From Filimonas lacunae (GTDB lineage Bacteria > Bacteroidota > Bacteroidia > Chitinophagales > Chitinophagaceae): DNA of 64,000 nt. Location: positions 7,750,406 through 7,814,405 of the forward strand of contig NZ_AP017422.1 in NCBI RefSeq assembly GCF_002355595.1. The letters are read 5' to 3'. The notes under the pieces are model-generated. The model was not told the DNA's origin and ran no database searches. It was given only the letters and a program-made list of their open reading frames with translations. Each line of letters begins with the position of its first letter. Position 1 is the stretch's first letter. Position numbers and translations under genes: made by a program. Below, one piece after another: positions 10,545 through 19,464 of this stretch.

Positions 10545-13500
10545 ATGCGCAATAATAAACAGGTATGGAAGATATGGTTGTTTCTGCTGGCATTGATGAC
10601 AGCAAAGCCGGTAGCGGCGCAGCTTACGGCCGACTTTACTATGGACAGGCAAGCCGGCTGTTCGCCCTTAACCGTTTCTTTTACGAATGCTACTACCGGT
10701 GCATCGGCCGCAGCCACTTATAGCTGGGATTTTGGAAACTCCCGCACAGCCATATCCAGGGATGCCGGCAGTATTTTTTCGGATGAAAAAACATACACCG
10801 TTACACTTACGGTTACAGATGGTGGCCAAACGGCTGTAAAAACAAAAACGGTGATCGTTTATAAAAAGCCTGCGGTTGATTTTAGTTTTCAACCTACCCG
10901 GGGCTGTTCGCCCTTAACGGTAAACTTTACCAGCAGCTCGGTTGCAAATGATGGGGCTACTATTACCAGCTATGCCTGGGATTATAAAGATGGTACCGTT
11001 GCCAACGGCGCTAATATCACCAATCCACAACATCAATACACTGGCGCACAAACGCCGGGTGTATCACTTACCGTAACAGACAGCCATGGTTGTTTAGCGG
11101 TGGTAAGTAAGCCGGGGTTGACGGTGTTGCAGGCTGCTGTTGCCAGTTTTATACCAGATAAAACCACCGTATGTAACAGTGGCGACCAGGTAACCTTTAC
11201 CAACAAAAGCACAGGTGGCGGAACACTTACCTATCAGTGGGATTTTGGTGATGGCACCAGCTCCACAGATGCGGCACCAGTTCATGCCTATACTGCAAAA
11301 GGTACTTTTATTCCTAAGTTAACGGTAACCAGTTCGGAAGGATGTACAGGTAAGTACGAATTAGCAACCGGCGTTAGTGTTGCCAATTTTACAGCCGACT
11401 TTAGTGCGCCTGCACCTGTTTGTACAGGAAATAATATTTCGTTTACCGCTAACACCACCCCGGTGCCGGACTATACCAGCTGGACTTACAGTGATGCCGG
11501 CTCGGGCAACCCACGCAAGTTTACCAATGCCGGCGATTATGATGTTACTATGGTGGCCTATTTTGGCACCTGCCAGGTATCCACTACTAAAAAAATTAAA
11601 GTGCTGGCGGCTCCGGCAGTATTAAGTTATACCGCGCAAAGTAATGGAGCCTGTGGGGCGCCTGCTACTATTGTATTTAGTGATACGTCAAAAACGGGCA
11701 TAAAGTGGCAGTGGAATATTGATAATGTTGATGTGGCTACCACTAAAAGCGCCTCTTATCTTTTTAACAACAATGGTAACCATGCGGTAACCCTGGTGGT
11801 AACAGATGCAGTAGGGTGCAGCACCACTTTAAAAAGTACTTATTACCTGGCTAAGCCTACCGTATATATTTATTACAGCGCATCTACCAGCCCCTCGGGT
11901 AACGCGGGGTGTGAAGGGATGACCATGGACTTTGCCAGCATCTCTACAGAAAAACTAACCTCTTTTCAATGGGATTTTGGTGATGGTGGTACTGCTACAG
12001 ATGCTGCGCCTAAGCATACATTCAACAAAGCCGGGGTGTATAATGTAACCCTCAATTATGTTACCGAGTCGGGCTGCAAGGGCAAGGAAGTATATACCTA
12101 TGTTGCCATTTACAAAAAGCCCGGTGCCGACTTTACCATGAAGGAAAGCAATCCTATATGTGGTAACACGCCGGTACATTTTGATGCTACCGTAGCCACT
12201 GCGGCTGATAACTGGTATTGGTTTTATGAAGGGGATTATAAAAAAACATCCTATGGTCAGGCAGGTGTATATCAATATACCAAACCAGGTACCTATACTG
12301 TAATACTGATCGCGGCTAATGGTATGTGTCGCGATACAGTGGTAAAAAATATGCTGGTTACCGTAGTGCCTCCTTTTCCTAAAATATCCACTATCACGAA
12401 TACCTGTAATGGAGATAGAACACTGGTTACTTTTAAAGATACTTCCAGGCTGGTGAATGGTTACACCTGGGATTTTGGCGATGGCTCAGCCCCTTTATCC
12501 TATGCAACACCACCAGCATCTATTACACATACTTACCCGGGCACAGGGGTATATAAAGTAGTGCTTACCGGCACCAATGGCGCATGTAGTGTAAGAGATT
12601 CCATGAACGCCTTTGTGTACGTTAAACAACACCCGGTGTTAAGCATATTAGCCGATACAGTATGTGGCAGTGATTCATTACCCGTGCGCATTACCACCCA
12701 GGAAGCCCAGCCATATGGTATAATGCCCGAGGGCGATTTTACTCCAAAATGGCAGTATGCACCTGGTGCGTATGCTACAGGAATAAAAGAGCCGGAAGTA
12801 TACGATTGGTCTATGGTGTACAACGGCTACATTGTATGGTTAACACCTGGTATTGATTCATTACGCGCCATCACCACTTCTACCAACTTCAATTGCCTTG
12901 ATACTACCGATTTTGTGAAGGTGCATATTAAAGGGCCTACGGCTGCTTTTACTATCGCAAAAAATGGTGTATGTTATAACACACCTAATGTGTTTACTGA
13001 TATCTCTACCGGCTTTGGAAACATTGGCCTGAAGTCGTGGACCTGGGATTTTGGAGATAGCACTACCTTACTTTCTTACAATACACAACGTTCGCAGGTA
13101 GAGTATATATATGGCAAACCGGGTACTTACAAAGTGAACTTAAAAGTAGTGGACGAAGAGGGATGCTACGATACGGCGGTAGCGCGCATTGCTTCTGTAA
13201 CAGGGCCTAAGGCCGATTTCAGCTGGGCACCCGACCTGGTAAAACCCGGAACTGCGGTGGCTTTTACCAATGAAACCAATTTATATGGTATTAATTCTGC
13301 CAGCTATCAATGGACCTTTTCATATGACAACAGCAGTGCTACCACTACCAACCCGGTGAAAAAGTATAATAACCTGGGCACAGATACGGTAATGCTCATT
13401 GCCAGCAACCCGGCCAGCAATTGCAGGGATACGGTTATTAAATACGTACGCATTAAAAATATTCAGGCGGCCTTTACGTATACAGCCACTTATTCCAACG

Positions 13501-15470
13501 GTAACAGCTGTCCGCCATTGGTAGCCAGCTTTGTAAACCAATCAGTGAACAGTACAGATGTAACCTGGAATTTTGGCGATGGCGAAACGGCAGGTAATGT
13601 AAACACGCCATCCCATAGCTATACTAAACCGGGTAAGTATACAGTAACCATATATGCGTATGATGGCACGGGCGATGTAGACTCCGTGTCGAAAGTTATT
13701 GAAGTAAAGGGCCCGGTAGGATCTTTTACTGCCGATCATGCACAGGTGTGTGGTGTGCCTGCTACCATTACATTCACTGCTAAAACAGAAGGCACCTCCA
13801 GCTTTACCTGGGATCTGGCAGATGGCACCTTAATAAACACGCCGGAGTATGTGGTAACACATACCTATACACAACCCGGAGCTTACAAACCCGCTATTAT
13901 ATTAAAAGATGATAAGGGATGCCAGGCTACTTTTGAATTAGCCGTGCCTTTTGTAATAGATACATTGAGCATTGCTTTTGACAAAGCGCCTGCTGTTGTG
14001 TGCGATTCGGGCCTGGTGCAGTTTACGCCCCGGGTAACGAATATTGGCGCCAGTCAATGGCAACTGCCACTGTATTATCATTGGAATTTTGGTACTGGGC
14101 AAATGGCCGATACCGCCAACACAGCTACTCCTGCTTTCTATTTCAATAAAAATGGCAGCTATACTGTAAAGCTTACTGTACAATCCACTGCGGGTTGTAT
14201 CAAAGACACTACCGGGGTGGTGATGGTGAAAAGTAAAACACATGGCACTATAACAGGACCCGATGCTATATGTAAGCAAACTACTGCTGCGTTTGCCGGT
14301 ACAGCCGACGGAGTAGTGGATAGCTGGAACTGGAAACTGGCAGAGGGGGTATTGCAAAGCGGTGTAGTAAATGTATCTCATACATATAACACAGCAGGTG
14401 TATACCAGGTATTGTTAATGGTTACACATGATGACTGTATTGACACTACAGTTCATGTATTGCAGGTGAACGATTTGCCAGTAGTGGGGCTTACGCCAAG
14501 CCACACTGCAGTGCTTTGCCTGGGCGATAGCATACAATTGGGTGCGCAAAACGGAGTAAGCTATTCGTGGACGCCGGCAAACGCTATCAGTAGCACTACC
14601 AGTGCATCGCCTAAAGTATCGCCGGCAGCAGCTACTACCTATGTGGTAACAGTAACCGATGTGAATGGATGTGTCAATGCCGATTCTATAAAAATACGGG
14701 TAGCTTTTCCTTTTACGGTGCAGCTTACCGATTCCAGTGTGTGTAACGGATCATCCATTACATTACCGGCAACAGGAGCAGCAACCTATCAATGGATAGC
14801 AGGCAGTAATATCAGTAACAGTAAGGTGGCAAACCCGGCAATAACACCATCGGCCACTAACACCTATACCGTAGTTGGTTATGATAGCGATCATTGCTTT
14901 ACCGATACCGCCAGTGCTGTTGTAACCGTATACGAACTGCCACAGGTGGCTACTATAGCAGATACTACCATATTAGCCGGATCAACGGTAACGCTGCAAA
15001 CCACAGGCAGCAGCAACACGGTAAAATACAGGTGGTCACCGCCTTCTTACCTGGATTGTCCTGGCTGTCAATCGCCCATTAGCACTCCCCGTCAATCCAT
15101 GCAGTATGTAGTAACAGCATTGACCGGGCATAACTGTATAGCAAAAGACACGGTGCATATTTCTTTATTATGCGAGCAAAGCAGTGTGTTTATTCCCAAC
15201 ACCTTTACGCCTAACAAAGACAACCGCAACGATGTGTTTTATCCGCGTGGCAAAGGCATACGCATGGTAAAATACTTCCGCATTTATAATCGCCTGGGCG
15301 AAATGGTGTTTGAACGGGTGAATTTTAATGTCAACGACGCTTCACAGGGTTGGGACGGCAGCTTTGCCGGAAATGCTATCAGCAACAACGTGTTCAATTA
15401 TGTAGCAGAAATGATTTGCGATGGAGGGGATACCTTCCTGTATAAAGGAACAGTATTGCTGGTGCATTAG
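10545..15470 (+). CDS. Giant PKD-repeat adhesin with type IX (gliding-type) C-terminal domain
   Basis: 1641 residues. A Sec signal (MRNNKQVWKIWLFLLALM, cleavage after VAAQ) precedes at least nine PKD-type domains, marked by WDFGDG-like motifs near residues 60, 231, 474, 641, 832, 1007, 1088 and 1179. The last ~95 residues are the gliding-motility-associated C-terminal domain (VFIPNTFTPNKDNRNDVF, then FRIYNRLGEMVFE and WDG), the type B T9SS targeting signal. The protein should be exported through the type IX system and displayed on the cell surface, probably for adhesion or gliding. It lies 23 bp after the PorP/SprF gene, resembling the sprF-sprB pairing. Substrate or surface bound is unknown. 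Confidence 0.9.
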   Translation: MRNNKQVWKIWLFLLALMTAKPVAAQLTADFTMDRQAGCSPLTVSFTNATTGASAAATYSWDFGNSRTAISRDAGSIFSDEKTYTVTLTVTDGGQTAVKTKTVIVYKKPAVDFSFQPTRGCSPLTVNFTSSSVANDGATITSYAWDYKDGTVANGANITNPQHQYTGAQTPGVSLTVTDSHGCLAVVSKPGLTVLQAAVASFIPDKTTVCNSGDQVTFTNKSTGGGTLTYQWDFGDGTSSTDAAPVHAYTAKGTFIPKLTVTSSEGCTGKYELATGVSVANFTADFSAPAPVCTGNNISFTANTTPVPDYTSWTYSDAGSGNPRKFTNAGDYDVTMVAYFGTCQVSTTKKIKVLAAPAVLSYTAQSNGACGAPATIVFSDTSKTGIKWQWNIDNVDVATTKSASYLFNNNGNHAVTLVVTDAVGCSTTLKSTYYLAKPTVYIYYSASTSPSGNAGCEGMTMDFASISTEKLTSFQWDFGDGGTATDAAPKHTFNKAGVYNVTLNYVTESGCKGKEVYTYVAIYKKPGADFTMKESNPICGNTPVHFDATVATAADNWYWFYEGDYKKTSYGQAGVYQYTKPGTYTVILIAANGMCRDTVVKNMLVTVVPPFPKISTITNTCNGDRTLVTFKDTSRLVNGYTWDFGDGSAPLSYATPPASITHTYPGTGVYKVVLTGTNGACSVRDSMNAFVYVKQHPVLSILADTVCGSDSLPVRITTQEAQPYGIMPEGDFTPKWQYAPGAYATGIKEPEVYDWSMVYNGYIVWLTPGIDSLRAITTSTNFNCLDTTDFVKVHIKGPTAAFTIAKNGVCYNTPNVFTDISTGFGNIGLKSWTWDFGDSTTLLSYNTQRSQVEYIYGKPGTYKVNLKVVDEEGCYDTAVARIASVTGPKADFSWAPDLVKPGTAVAFTNETNLYGINSASYQWTFSYDNSSATTTNPVKKYNNLGTDTVMLIASNPASNCRDTVIKYVRIKNIQAAFTYTATYSNGNSCPPLVASFVNQSVNSTDVTWNFGDGETAGNVNTPSHSYTKPGKYTVTIYAYDGTGDVDSVSKVIEVKGPVGSFTADHAQVCGVPATITFTAKTEGTSSFTWDLADGTLINTPEYVVTHTYTQPGAYKPAIILKDDKGCQATFELAVPFVIDTLSIAFDKAPAVVCDSGLVQFTPRVTNIGASQWQLPLYYHWNFGTGQMADTANTATPAFYFNKNGSYTVKLTVQSTAGCIKDTTGVVMVKSKTHGTITGPDAICKQTTAAFAGTADGVVDSWNWKLAEGVLQSGVVNVSHTYNTAGVYQVLLMVTHDDCIDTTVHVLQVNDLPVVGLTPSHTAVLCLGDSIQLGAQNGVSYSWTPANAISSTTSASPKVSPAAATTYVVTVTDVNGCVNADSIKIRVAFPFTVQLTDSSVCNGSSITLPATGAATYQWIAGSNISNSKVANPAITPSATNTYTVVGYDSDHCFTDTASAVVTVYELPQVATIADTTILAGSTVTLQTTGSSNTVKYRWSPPSYLDCPGCQSPISTPRQSMQYVVTALTGHNCIAKDTVHISLLCEQSSVFIPNTFTPNKDNRNDVFYPRGKGIRMVKYFRIYNRLGEMVFERVNFNVNDASQGWDGSFAGNAISNNVFNYVAEMICDGGDTFLYKGTVLLVH

Positions 15471-15482
15471 CACCAGCAATAC
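15453..15482. terminator. Hairpin across the adhesin stop codon
   Basis: A perfect 13-bp stem (15453-15465 with 15470-15482) has a 4-nt loop and contains the TAG stop of the adhesin gene. No T run follows on the plus strand. It lies just beyond the YqgE stop (15484) on the minus strand, so it could insulate the two convergent genes or protect the mRNA 3' end. Confidence 0.5.
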
Positions 15483-15483
15483 C

Positions 15484-16035
15484 CTAATTCAATTGTGGAT
15501 CGATGGGGTAATTCACCAGCTGCTCGTACTGGCCGCCCATTTGCAAAAGAGCATCGGGCCATATTTTGGCATAGTGTGGGTGGAAAACCAATTTTTGATT
15601 GCCTTCTGTAACCAACCAGCTTTTTTCTTCCATTTCACTTTCCAGCTGGCCGGGGCTCCATCCGCTATAGCCAAGGTAAAAGCGTAATTCTGTTTCCTGT
15701 ATATCTTTATCGTGAATGGCCCGTACCAGGGTTTCAAAATCGCCACCCCAGCAAATACCGTCCACCACCTCATTACCGCCCAGCAAATCCGGACGGGTAT
15801 GTAAAAAATGAATGGTATCCATTTGAACCGGTCCGCCAAAGTAAACGGGTAACTGGCAGCCATCCAGGTCACTGATTAAATTACTGATCACCTGGTTATA
15901 GGGGCGGTTGATTACAAATCCCAGCGAGCCACCTGTTTCGTCATGATCGCATAGAAACACAACCGTGCGCATAAAATTGGGATCTTTTAAAAATGGGTCG
16001 GCCACTAATATTCGTCCAGGTGCGGGAGCTAACAT
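15484..16035 (-). CDS. YqgE/AlgH family protein
   Basis: 183 residues, normal for the family. Recognisable features are the N-terminal PGRILVADPFLKDPNFMRTVVFLCDHD segment, GSLGFVINRP, the PVYFGGPVQMDTIHFLHT block and FYLGYSGWSPGQLE. The molecular function of YqgE/AlgH proteins is not established; AlgH was linked to alginate regulation in Pseudomonas. It converges on the adhesin gene and is divergent from the histidine kinase. A TAnnTTTG box on its strand lies 33 bp upstream. The protein is predicted soluble and cytoplasmic. Confidence 0.9.
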   Translation of the reverse strand: MLAPAPGRILVADPFLKDPNFMRTVVFLCDHDETGGSLGFVINRPYNQVISNLISDLDGCQLPVYFGGPVQMDTIHFLHTRPDLLGGNEVVDGICWGGDFETLVRAIHDKDIQETELRFYLGYSGWSPGQLESEMEEKSWLVTEGNQKLVFHPHYAKIWPDALLQMGGQYEQLVNYPIDPQLN

Positions 16036-16067
16036 ATCATTAAATTAAGGCATCTGCGGTACTAAAA

Positions 16068-16075
16068 CAAATTTA
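16068..16075 (-). promoter_or_regulatory. -7 promoter box for the YqgE gene
   Basis: On the minus strand the sequence reads TAAATTTG, matching TAnnTTTG, 33 bp before the YqgE ATG. With the plus-strand promoter at 16125-16155 it makes a compact divergent promoter region. Confidence 0.45.
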
Positions 16076-16124
16076 GCACCATCTGCATGTAATTTGTAGA
16101 CATTTGTTAATCTCGACCCCTTTG

Positions 16125-16155
16125 TTTGCCAATTAGGCTGTTTTTAATAGGTTTG
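16125..16155 (+). promoter_or_regulatory. Promoter of the histidine kinase, near-leaderless
   Basis: TTTG at 16125-16128, a 19-bp spacer and TAGGTTTG at 16148-16155 match both Bacteroidota promoter elements at the right spacing. The ATG of the kinase is at 16161, only five bases past the -7 box, so the mRNA should start at or within a few bases of the start codon. Confidence 0.6.
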
Positions 16156-16160
16156 TAGCA

Positions 16161-17504
16161 ATGAAGAAGGTTTTTCCGGCTATTATCGTACTTGTAGCAC
16201 TGTCACTAGCGGGTATTATCCTGTTCCAGATTTCCTGGCTGCAAAACCTGTTGCAGGTGCAGGAACAGAAGGTGATGTTTAAAATAGATAAGGCCGTAAT
16301 GGCTGTGAATGAGGACTTCAGTAAGCAAACTTCTGGTCCTAACATTCATATCAGGGGCGGTGGTTCCAGGCCGGGCATGCGACTGGTGCCTGAAATACTG
16401 AAACGTAATATGACCGCTACTATCTCGCAAAGGTATACCGATGCAGAGGTGGAAGAAAAGCTACGTAAGGCTTTGGATAAGGAAGACCTGCACAACCTGC
16501 GTTTTGAATTTGCCATTACTTCCGATTCGGACGACTTCATTGTAGAAATGCAATCGAAGAACTTTATACCCGAAAACCTGGATACCACACATAACAAAAG
16601 AAGGTTTTTTCCTATTCTGCCCGAAAGCGGTAGCGAAGCAGAAGGACTTATTGCTTTTGAAAACTTTGTTATTATCATTCCTGACTATAAAGCCCAGATA
16701 TGGCAATCACTTACCTGGATGATTGTGCTATCGGCTATTTTTACCCTGATACTGATAACGGCTTTTTACCTGACCGTTAAAACCATGTTTAACCAGAAGA
16801 AGCTGAGTGAAATAAAAAGCGACTTCATTAATAACATGACGCACGAGTTTAAAACGCCATTGGCCACTATTTCACTGGCGGTTGATGCGTTGCGTAATCA
16901 GAAGGTGCAGAGCGATTTGCAAAAGATGCAGTATTTCAGCGGTATTATTAAAGAAGAGAACCAGCGCATGAACAAGCATGTAGAAACTATTTTGCAGGCT
17001 GCGTTGATGGACAGGCAGGAATTAAAAATGAACCTGAAACACCTGCATGTGCATGATCTGATTCGGGATGTGATGGATAATTTTCAGCTGGTATTACAAG
17101 AGAAAAATGCGCAGGCCGAATTATTACTGAATGCCAATAACGATGTGGTGAATGTGGATGAAGTGCATTTCTCTAACCTTATTTCCAACCTGATAGATAA
17201 CGCCATCAAGTATTCGAAAGATAACCTGGCCATTAAGGTGATTACTCACAGCACCAGCAAATTTTTACTGGTGCGTATAGAAGACAATGGTATAGGTATG
17301 AACAAAGAAACGGTAAAACGCATCTTTGAAAAATTCTATCGCGCCCACACCGGTAACCTGCACAATGTAAAAGGCTTTGGCCTGGGCATGAGCTATGTAA
17401 AAACCGTAATTGATGCCCATAAGGGTAGAATTAAGGTTGACAGTGTACTGGGTAAGGGCAGTACTTTTACCGTAGAAATTCCTTTAGCCAAAGAAAAGGA
17501 TTAG
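16161..17504 (+). CDS. Sensor histidine kinase, orphan
   Basis: 447 residues. Transmembrane segments lie at about 7-28 and 184-206, bracketing a ~150-residue periplasmic sensor of unknown fold. Then come HisKA with the phospho-acceptor His228 (NNMTHEFKTPLATI), an N box (NLISNLIDNAIKYS), G1 (DNGIGM) and G2 (GFGLGMSYV). It autophosphorylates on His in response to an envelope signal and passes phosphate to a response regulator, which is not encoded nearby. There is no HAMP domain of obvious length between TM2 and HisKA. The 3' end overlaps the convergent queA by 4 bp. Confidence 0.93.
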   Translation: MKKVFPAIIVLVALSLAGIILFQISWLQNLLQVQEQKVMFKIDKAVMAVNEDFSKQTSGPNIHIRGGGSRPGMRLVPEILKRNMTATISQRYTDAEVEEKLRKALDKEDLHNLRFEFAITSDSDDFIVEMQSKNFIPENLDTTHNKRRFFPILPESGSEAEGLIAFENFVIIIPDYKAQIWQSLTWMIVLSAIFTLILITAFYLTVKTMFNQKKLSEIKSDFINNMTHEFKTPLATISLAVDALRNQKVQSDLQKMQYFSGIIKEENQRMNKHVETILQAALMDRQELKMNLKHLHVHDLIRDVMDNFQLVLQEKNAQAELLLNANNDVVNVDEVHFSNLISNLIDNAIKYSKDNLAIKVITHSTSKFLLVRIEDNGIGMNKETVKRIFEKFYRAHTGNLHNVKGFGLGMSYVKTVIDAHKGRIKVDSVLGKGSTFTVEIPLAKEKD

Positions 17505-18730
17505 TCTTTCCAAAGCAGGCTTCCATCGCCATAACTTAAAAAGCGAAACGCGTGGTCCATGGCATACTGGTAAATAGTACGCCAGTTATTGCCGGTAATA
17601 GCAGCTACCAATAACAGTAAGGTAGACTGGGGCTGGTGAAAGTTAGTCACCAGTGCCTGTGCTATACGCAGCTGGTAACCGGGTGCAATAATAATTTGCG
17701 TTTTGGCCAGTAATACCTCCATCTGTTGCTGCTGCATCCATTGCAACAGGTGTTGCAATGCTTCTGCTGCGGTAAAATGTTGTGGCAGTTCATAAGCATC
17801 CCACTGTGCTATATCTACAGAAGCGCCGCCACTTTGCAAAAGCGCATGTGCTTTCACCCCCATCCAGTACAGGCTTTCTGTGGTACGTAGCGAAGTAGTA
17901 CCCACCGTAATAACCGGTTGATTGTTTTGCAGCTGTTGTATCAATTGCTGAATAAAGCTGGCCTGCACTTCTATAAACTCTGCATGCATTTCATGCTCAT
18001 TCATAGTGGCGGCTTTTACAGGTTTAAAAGTACCTGCGCCTACATGCAGGGTAACAAAAGCCTGTTGTATATTTTGTTGCTGTAGTTGCTGTAACAGTTC
18101 GGGCGTAAAATGCAGGCCTGCAGTGGGGGCAGCAACCGAGCCATCGTGTTTGGCATATACGGTCTGGTATCTTTCTTTATCTTCTTCTTCCACCTGCCTG
18201 TTTAAGTAAGGGGGCAAAGGCAGGGAACCAGCCGCATGTAAAATGGTGGCAAAATGCAAATGTTTATCCGACCAGTTAAATTGAACCACACAGTGATCGT
18301 CTTTCTTTTCTACCAGGGTAACAGAAAGCGTAACGGGGTTGCCATCCACATCAATGGTTTTTTCCAGCGGGCCTTGTTTCCATTTTTTAGCACCACCCAC
18401 CAGGCATTTCCATAAAACTTCTTCCGTTTGCTGCATGGCAGTAGTTACATCGGCAAAACCGGCCGGCTCAAGGCAAAAAATTTCAATAGTACTGCCGGTA
18501 TGTTTCTGAAACAACAACCGCGCTTCTACAACTTTTGTATTGTTAAACACCAAAAGTGATCCGGAAGGGATGAAACTGGCCAGGTTACGGTACTGGCTCT
18601 CCTGAATTTTCCCACTTTTATACACCAACAGCTTGCTTTCGTCTCTTTGCGCAAGCGGATGTATCGCTATTCGATCATCTGGTAAGTGATATGTGTAATC
18701 AACTATGGATAAATTTCCCGGGTGTGCCAT
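17501..18730 (-). CDS. queA: S-adenosylmethionine:tRNA ribosyltransferase-isomerase
   Basis: 409 residues from the ATG at 18730; the frame extends to a TTG at 18739, which is less likely. QueA transfers the ribose of AdoMet to 7-aminomethyl-7-deazaguanine in tRNA, making epoxyqueuosine. Motifs are GSVAAPTAGLHFTPELL, VTLHVGAGTFKPV, MHAEF and TNFHQPQSTLLLLV. It is longer than the ~350-residue E. coli enzyme, with a Gln-rich region in the second half (QLLQQLQQQN and WMQQQQ), as in a longer QueA-like form found in Bacteroidota. It overlaps the kinase gene tail to tail. No other queuosine gene is nearby. Confidence 0.92.
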   Translation of the reverse strand: MAHPGNLSIVDYTYHLPDDRIAIHPLAQRDESKLLVYKSGKIQESQYRNLASFIPSGSLLVFNNTKVVEARLLFQKHTGSTIEIFCLEPAGFADVTTAMQQTEEVLWKCLVGGAKKWKQGPLEKTIDVDGNPVTLSVTLVEKKDDHCVVQFNWSDKHLHFATILHAAGSLPLPPYLNRQVEEEDKERYQTVYAKHDGSVAAPTAGLHFTPELLQQLQQQNIQQAFVTLHVGAGTFKPVKAATMNEHEMHAEFIEVQASFIQQLIQQLQNNQPVITVGTTSLRTTESLYWMGVKAHALLQSGGASVDIAQWDAYELPQHFTAAEALQHLLQWMQQQQMEVLLAKTQIIIAPGYQLRIAQALVTNFHQPQSTLLLLVAAITGNNWRTIYQYAMDHAFRFLSYGDGSLLWKD

Positions 18731-18777
18731 AAGCGGCAAAAATAACCGAAAAGCTCAATTCACAAACAATGCACATC

Positions 18778-18786
18778 TTATCCACA
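18778..18786 (+). promoter_or_regulatory. DnaA-box-like site upstream of the dcw cluster
   Basis: TTATCCACA is identical to the strongest E. coli DnaA box. A second match to TTWTNCACA on the opposite strand is at 18859-18867, 81 bp away. Both lie in the queA-mraZ gap. A site of this kind is expected by chance about every 16 kb, so the pair is suggestive only. Confidence 0.4.
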
Positions 18787-18858
18787 TATAATTCACATGG
18801 TTTCAGGGGGTAATACCAACAAACGCCTTCTACCACTCATTTATGGGATAAAAATGAA

Positions 18859-18867
18859 TGTGGAAAA
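18859..18867 (-). promoter_or_regulatory. Second DnaA-box-like site upstream of mraZ
   Basis: On the minus strand this reads TTTTCCACA, fitting TTWTNCACA. It lies 29 bp before the first MraZ-box pentamer. Confidence 0.35.
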
Positions 18868-18895
18868 AATAGCCGCGTCAATATTTGGCACAAAA

Positions 18896-18930
18896 GTGGG
18901 AAAAAGTGTTATTTTGTGGTAATAAATGGG
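18896..18930 (+). promoter_or_regulatory. MraZ operator: four pentamers phased at 10 bp
   Basis: GTGGG (18896), GTGTT (18906), GTGGT (18916) and ATGGG (18926) start exactly 10 bp apart, giving the pentamer-N5-pentamer design of MraZ boxes known from other bacteria. Two copies are near-consensus and two are weaker. The ring-shaped MraZ binds such repeats to control its own dcw operon. The array ends 23 bp before ATG 18954. Confidence 0.65.
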
Positions 18931-18953
18931 AGTTAAGCGCTAAAATCCTGAAA

Positions 18954-19412
18954 ATGATAGGTTTCCTAGGTGAATATGAAGCTACCCTTGATGCAAAGGG
19001 GCGTTTCCTACTTCCCGCAGGCTTTAAAAAGCAGCTGCCGGAAGGGGACAACGGCTTTGTTATTACCAGAGGTTTCGAAAAGTGCCTGAGCTTATATCCA
19101 ATAAAAAGTTGGGAACCCATTTACAACCAGATCAGTCAGTTAAATGATTTTGACCACAAGGTAAGGTTATTTCGCCGCCAGTTTTTAGGGGGCGCTACTG
19201 ATGTAGAACTGGATTCAGCTGGCCGACTTTTATTACCGCCCACCCTTAAGGAATACGCAGGATTATCGAAAGACATTATCCTGGTAGCAGCATCGGATAA
19301 GATAGAAATATGGGATGCAGATAAATACAAGCAGCTCTTTGAAGAATTTTCACCGGAAGACTTTAGCAGTCTGGCACAGGAAGTAATGGCCGGAGGACCT
19401 AAAGCAGGATAG
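18954..19412 (+). CDS. mraZ: Transcriptional regulator MraZ
   Basis: 152 residues from ATG 18954, the normal length. The frame runs upstream to 18885, but that extension (AQKWEKVLFCGNKW) covers the operator and is not MraZ-like. Two AbrB/SpoVT-like half-domains carry the DxxGR signatures DAKGRFLLPA (13-22) and DSAGRLLLPP (87-96). MraZ forms ring oligomers, binds DNA upstream of itself and represses the division and cell-wall operon; it can be toxic when RsmH is limiting. It is the first gene of the cluster, 52 bp before rsmH. Confidence 0.95.
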   Translation: MIGFLGEYEATLDAKGRFLLPAGFKKQLPEGDNGFVITRGFEKCLSLYPIKSWEPIYNQISQLNDFDHKVRLFRRQFLGGATDVELDSAGRLLLPPTLKEYAGLSKDIILVAASDKIEIWDADKYKQLFEEFSPEDFSSLAQEVMAGGPKAG

Positions 19413-19464
19413 ATAGAGAGATAGATAGCTGTTATTGCCTTTTACCAATTTAGAGAAGTTGAGC

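Noticed and set aside
13938..14381. A 147-codon antisense frame in the PKD adhesin gene.
   Set aside because: No recognisable domain and fully inside a well-supported gene.
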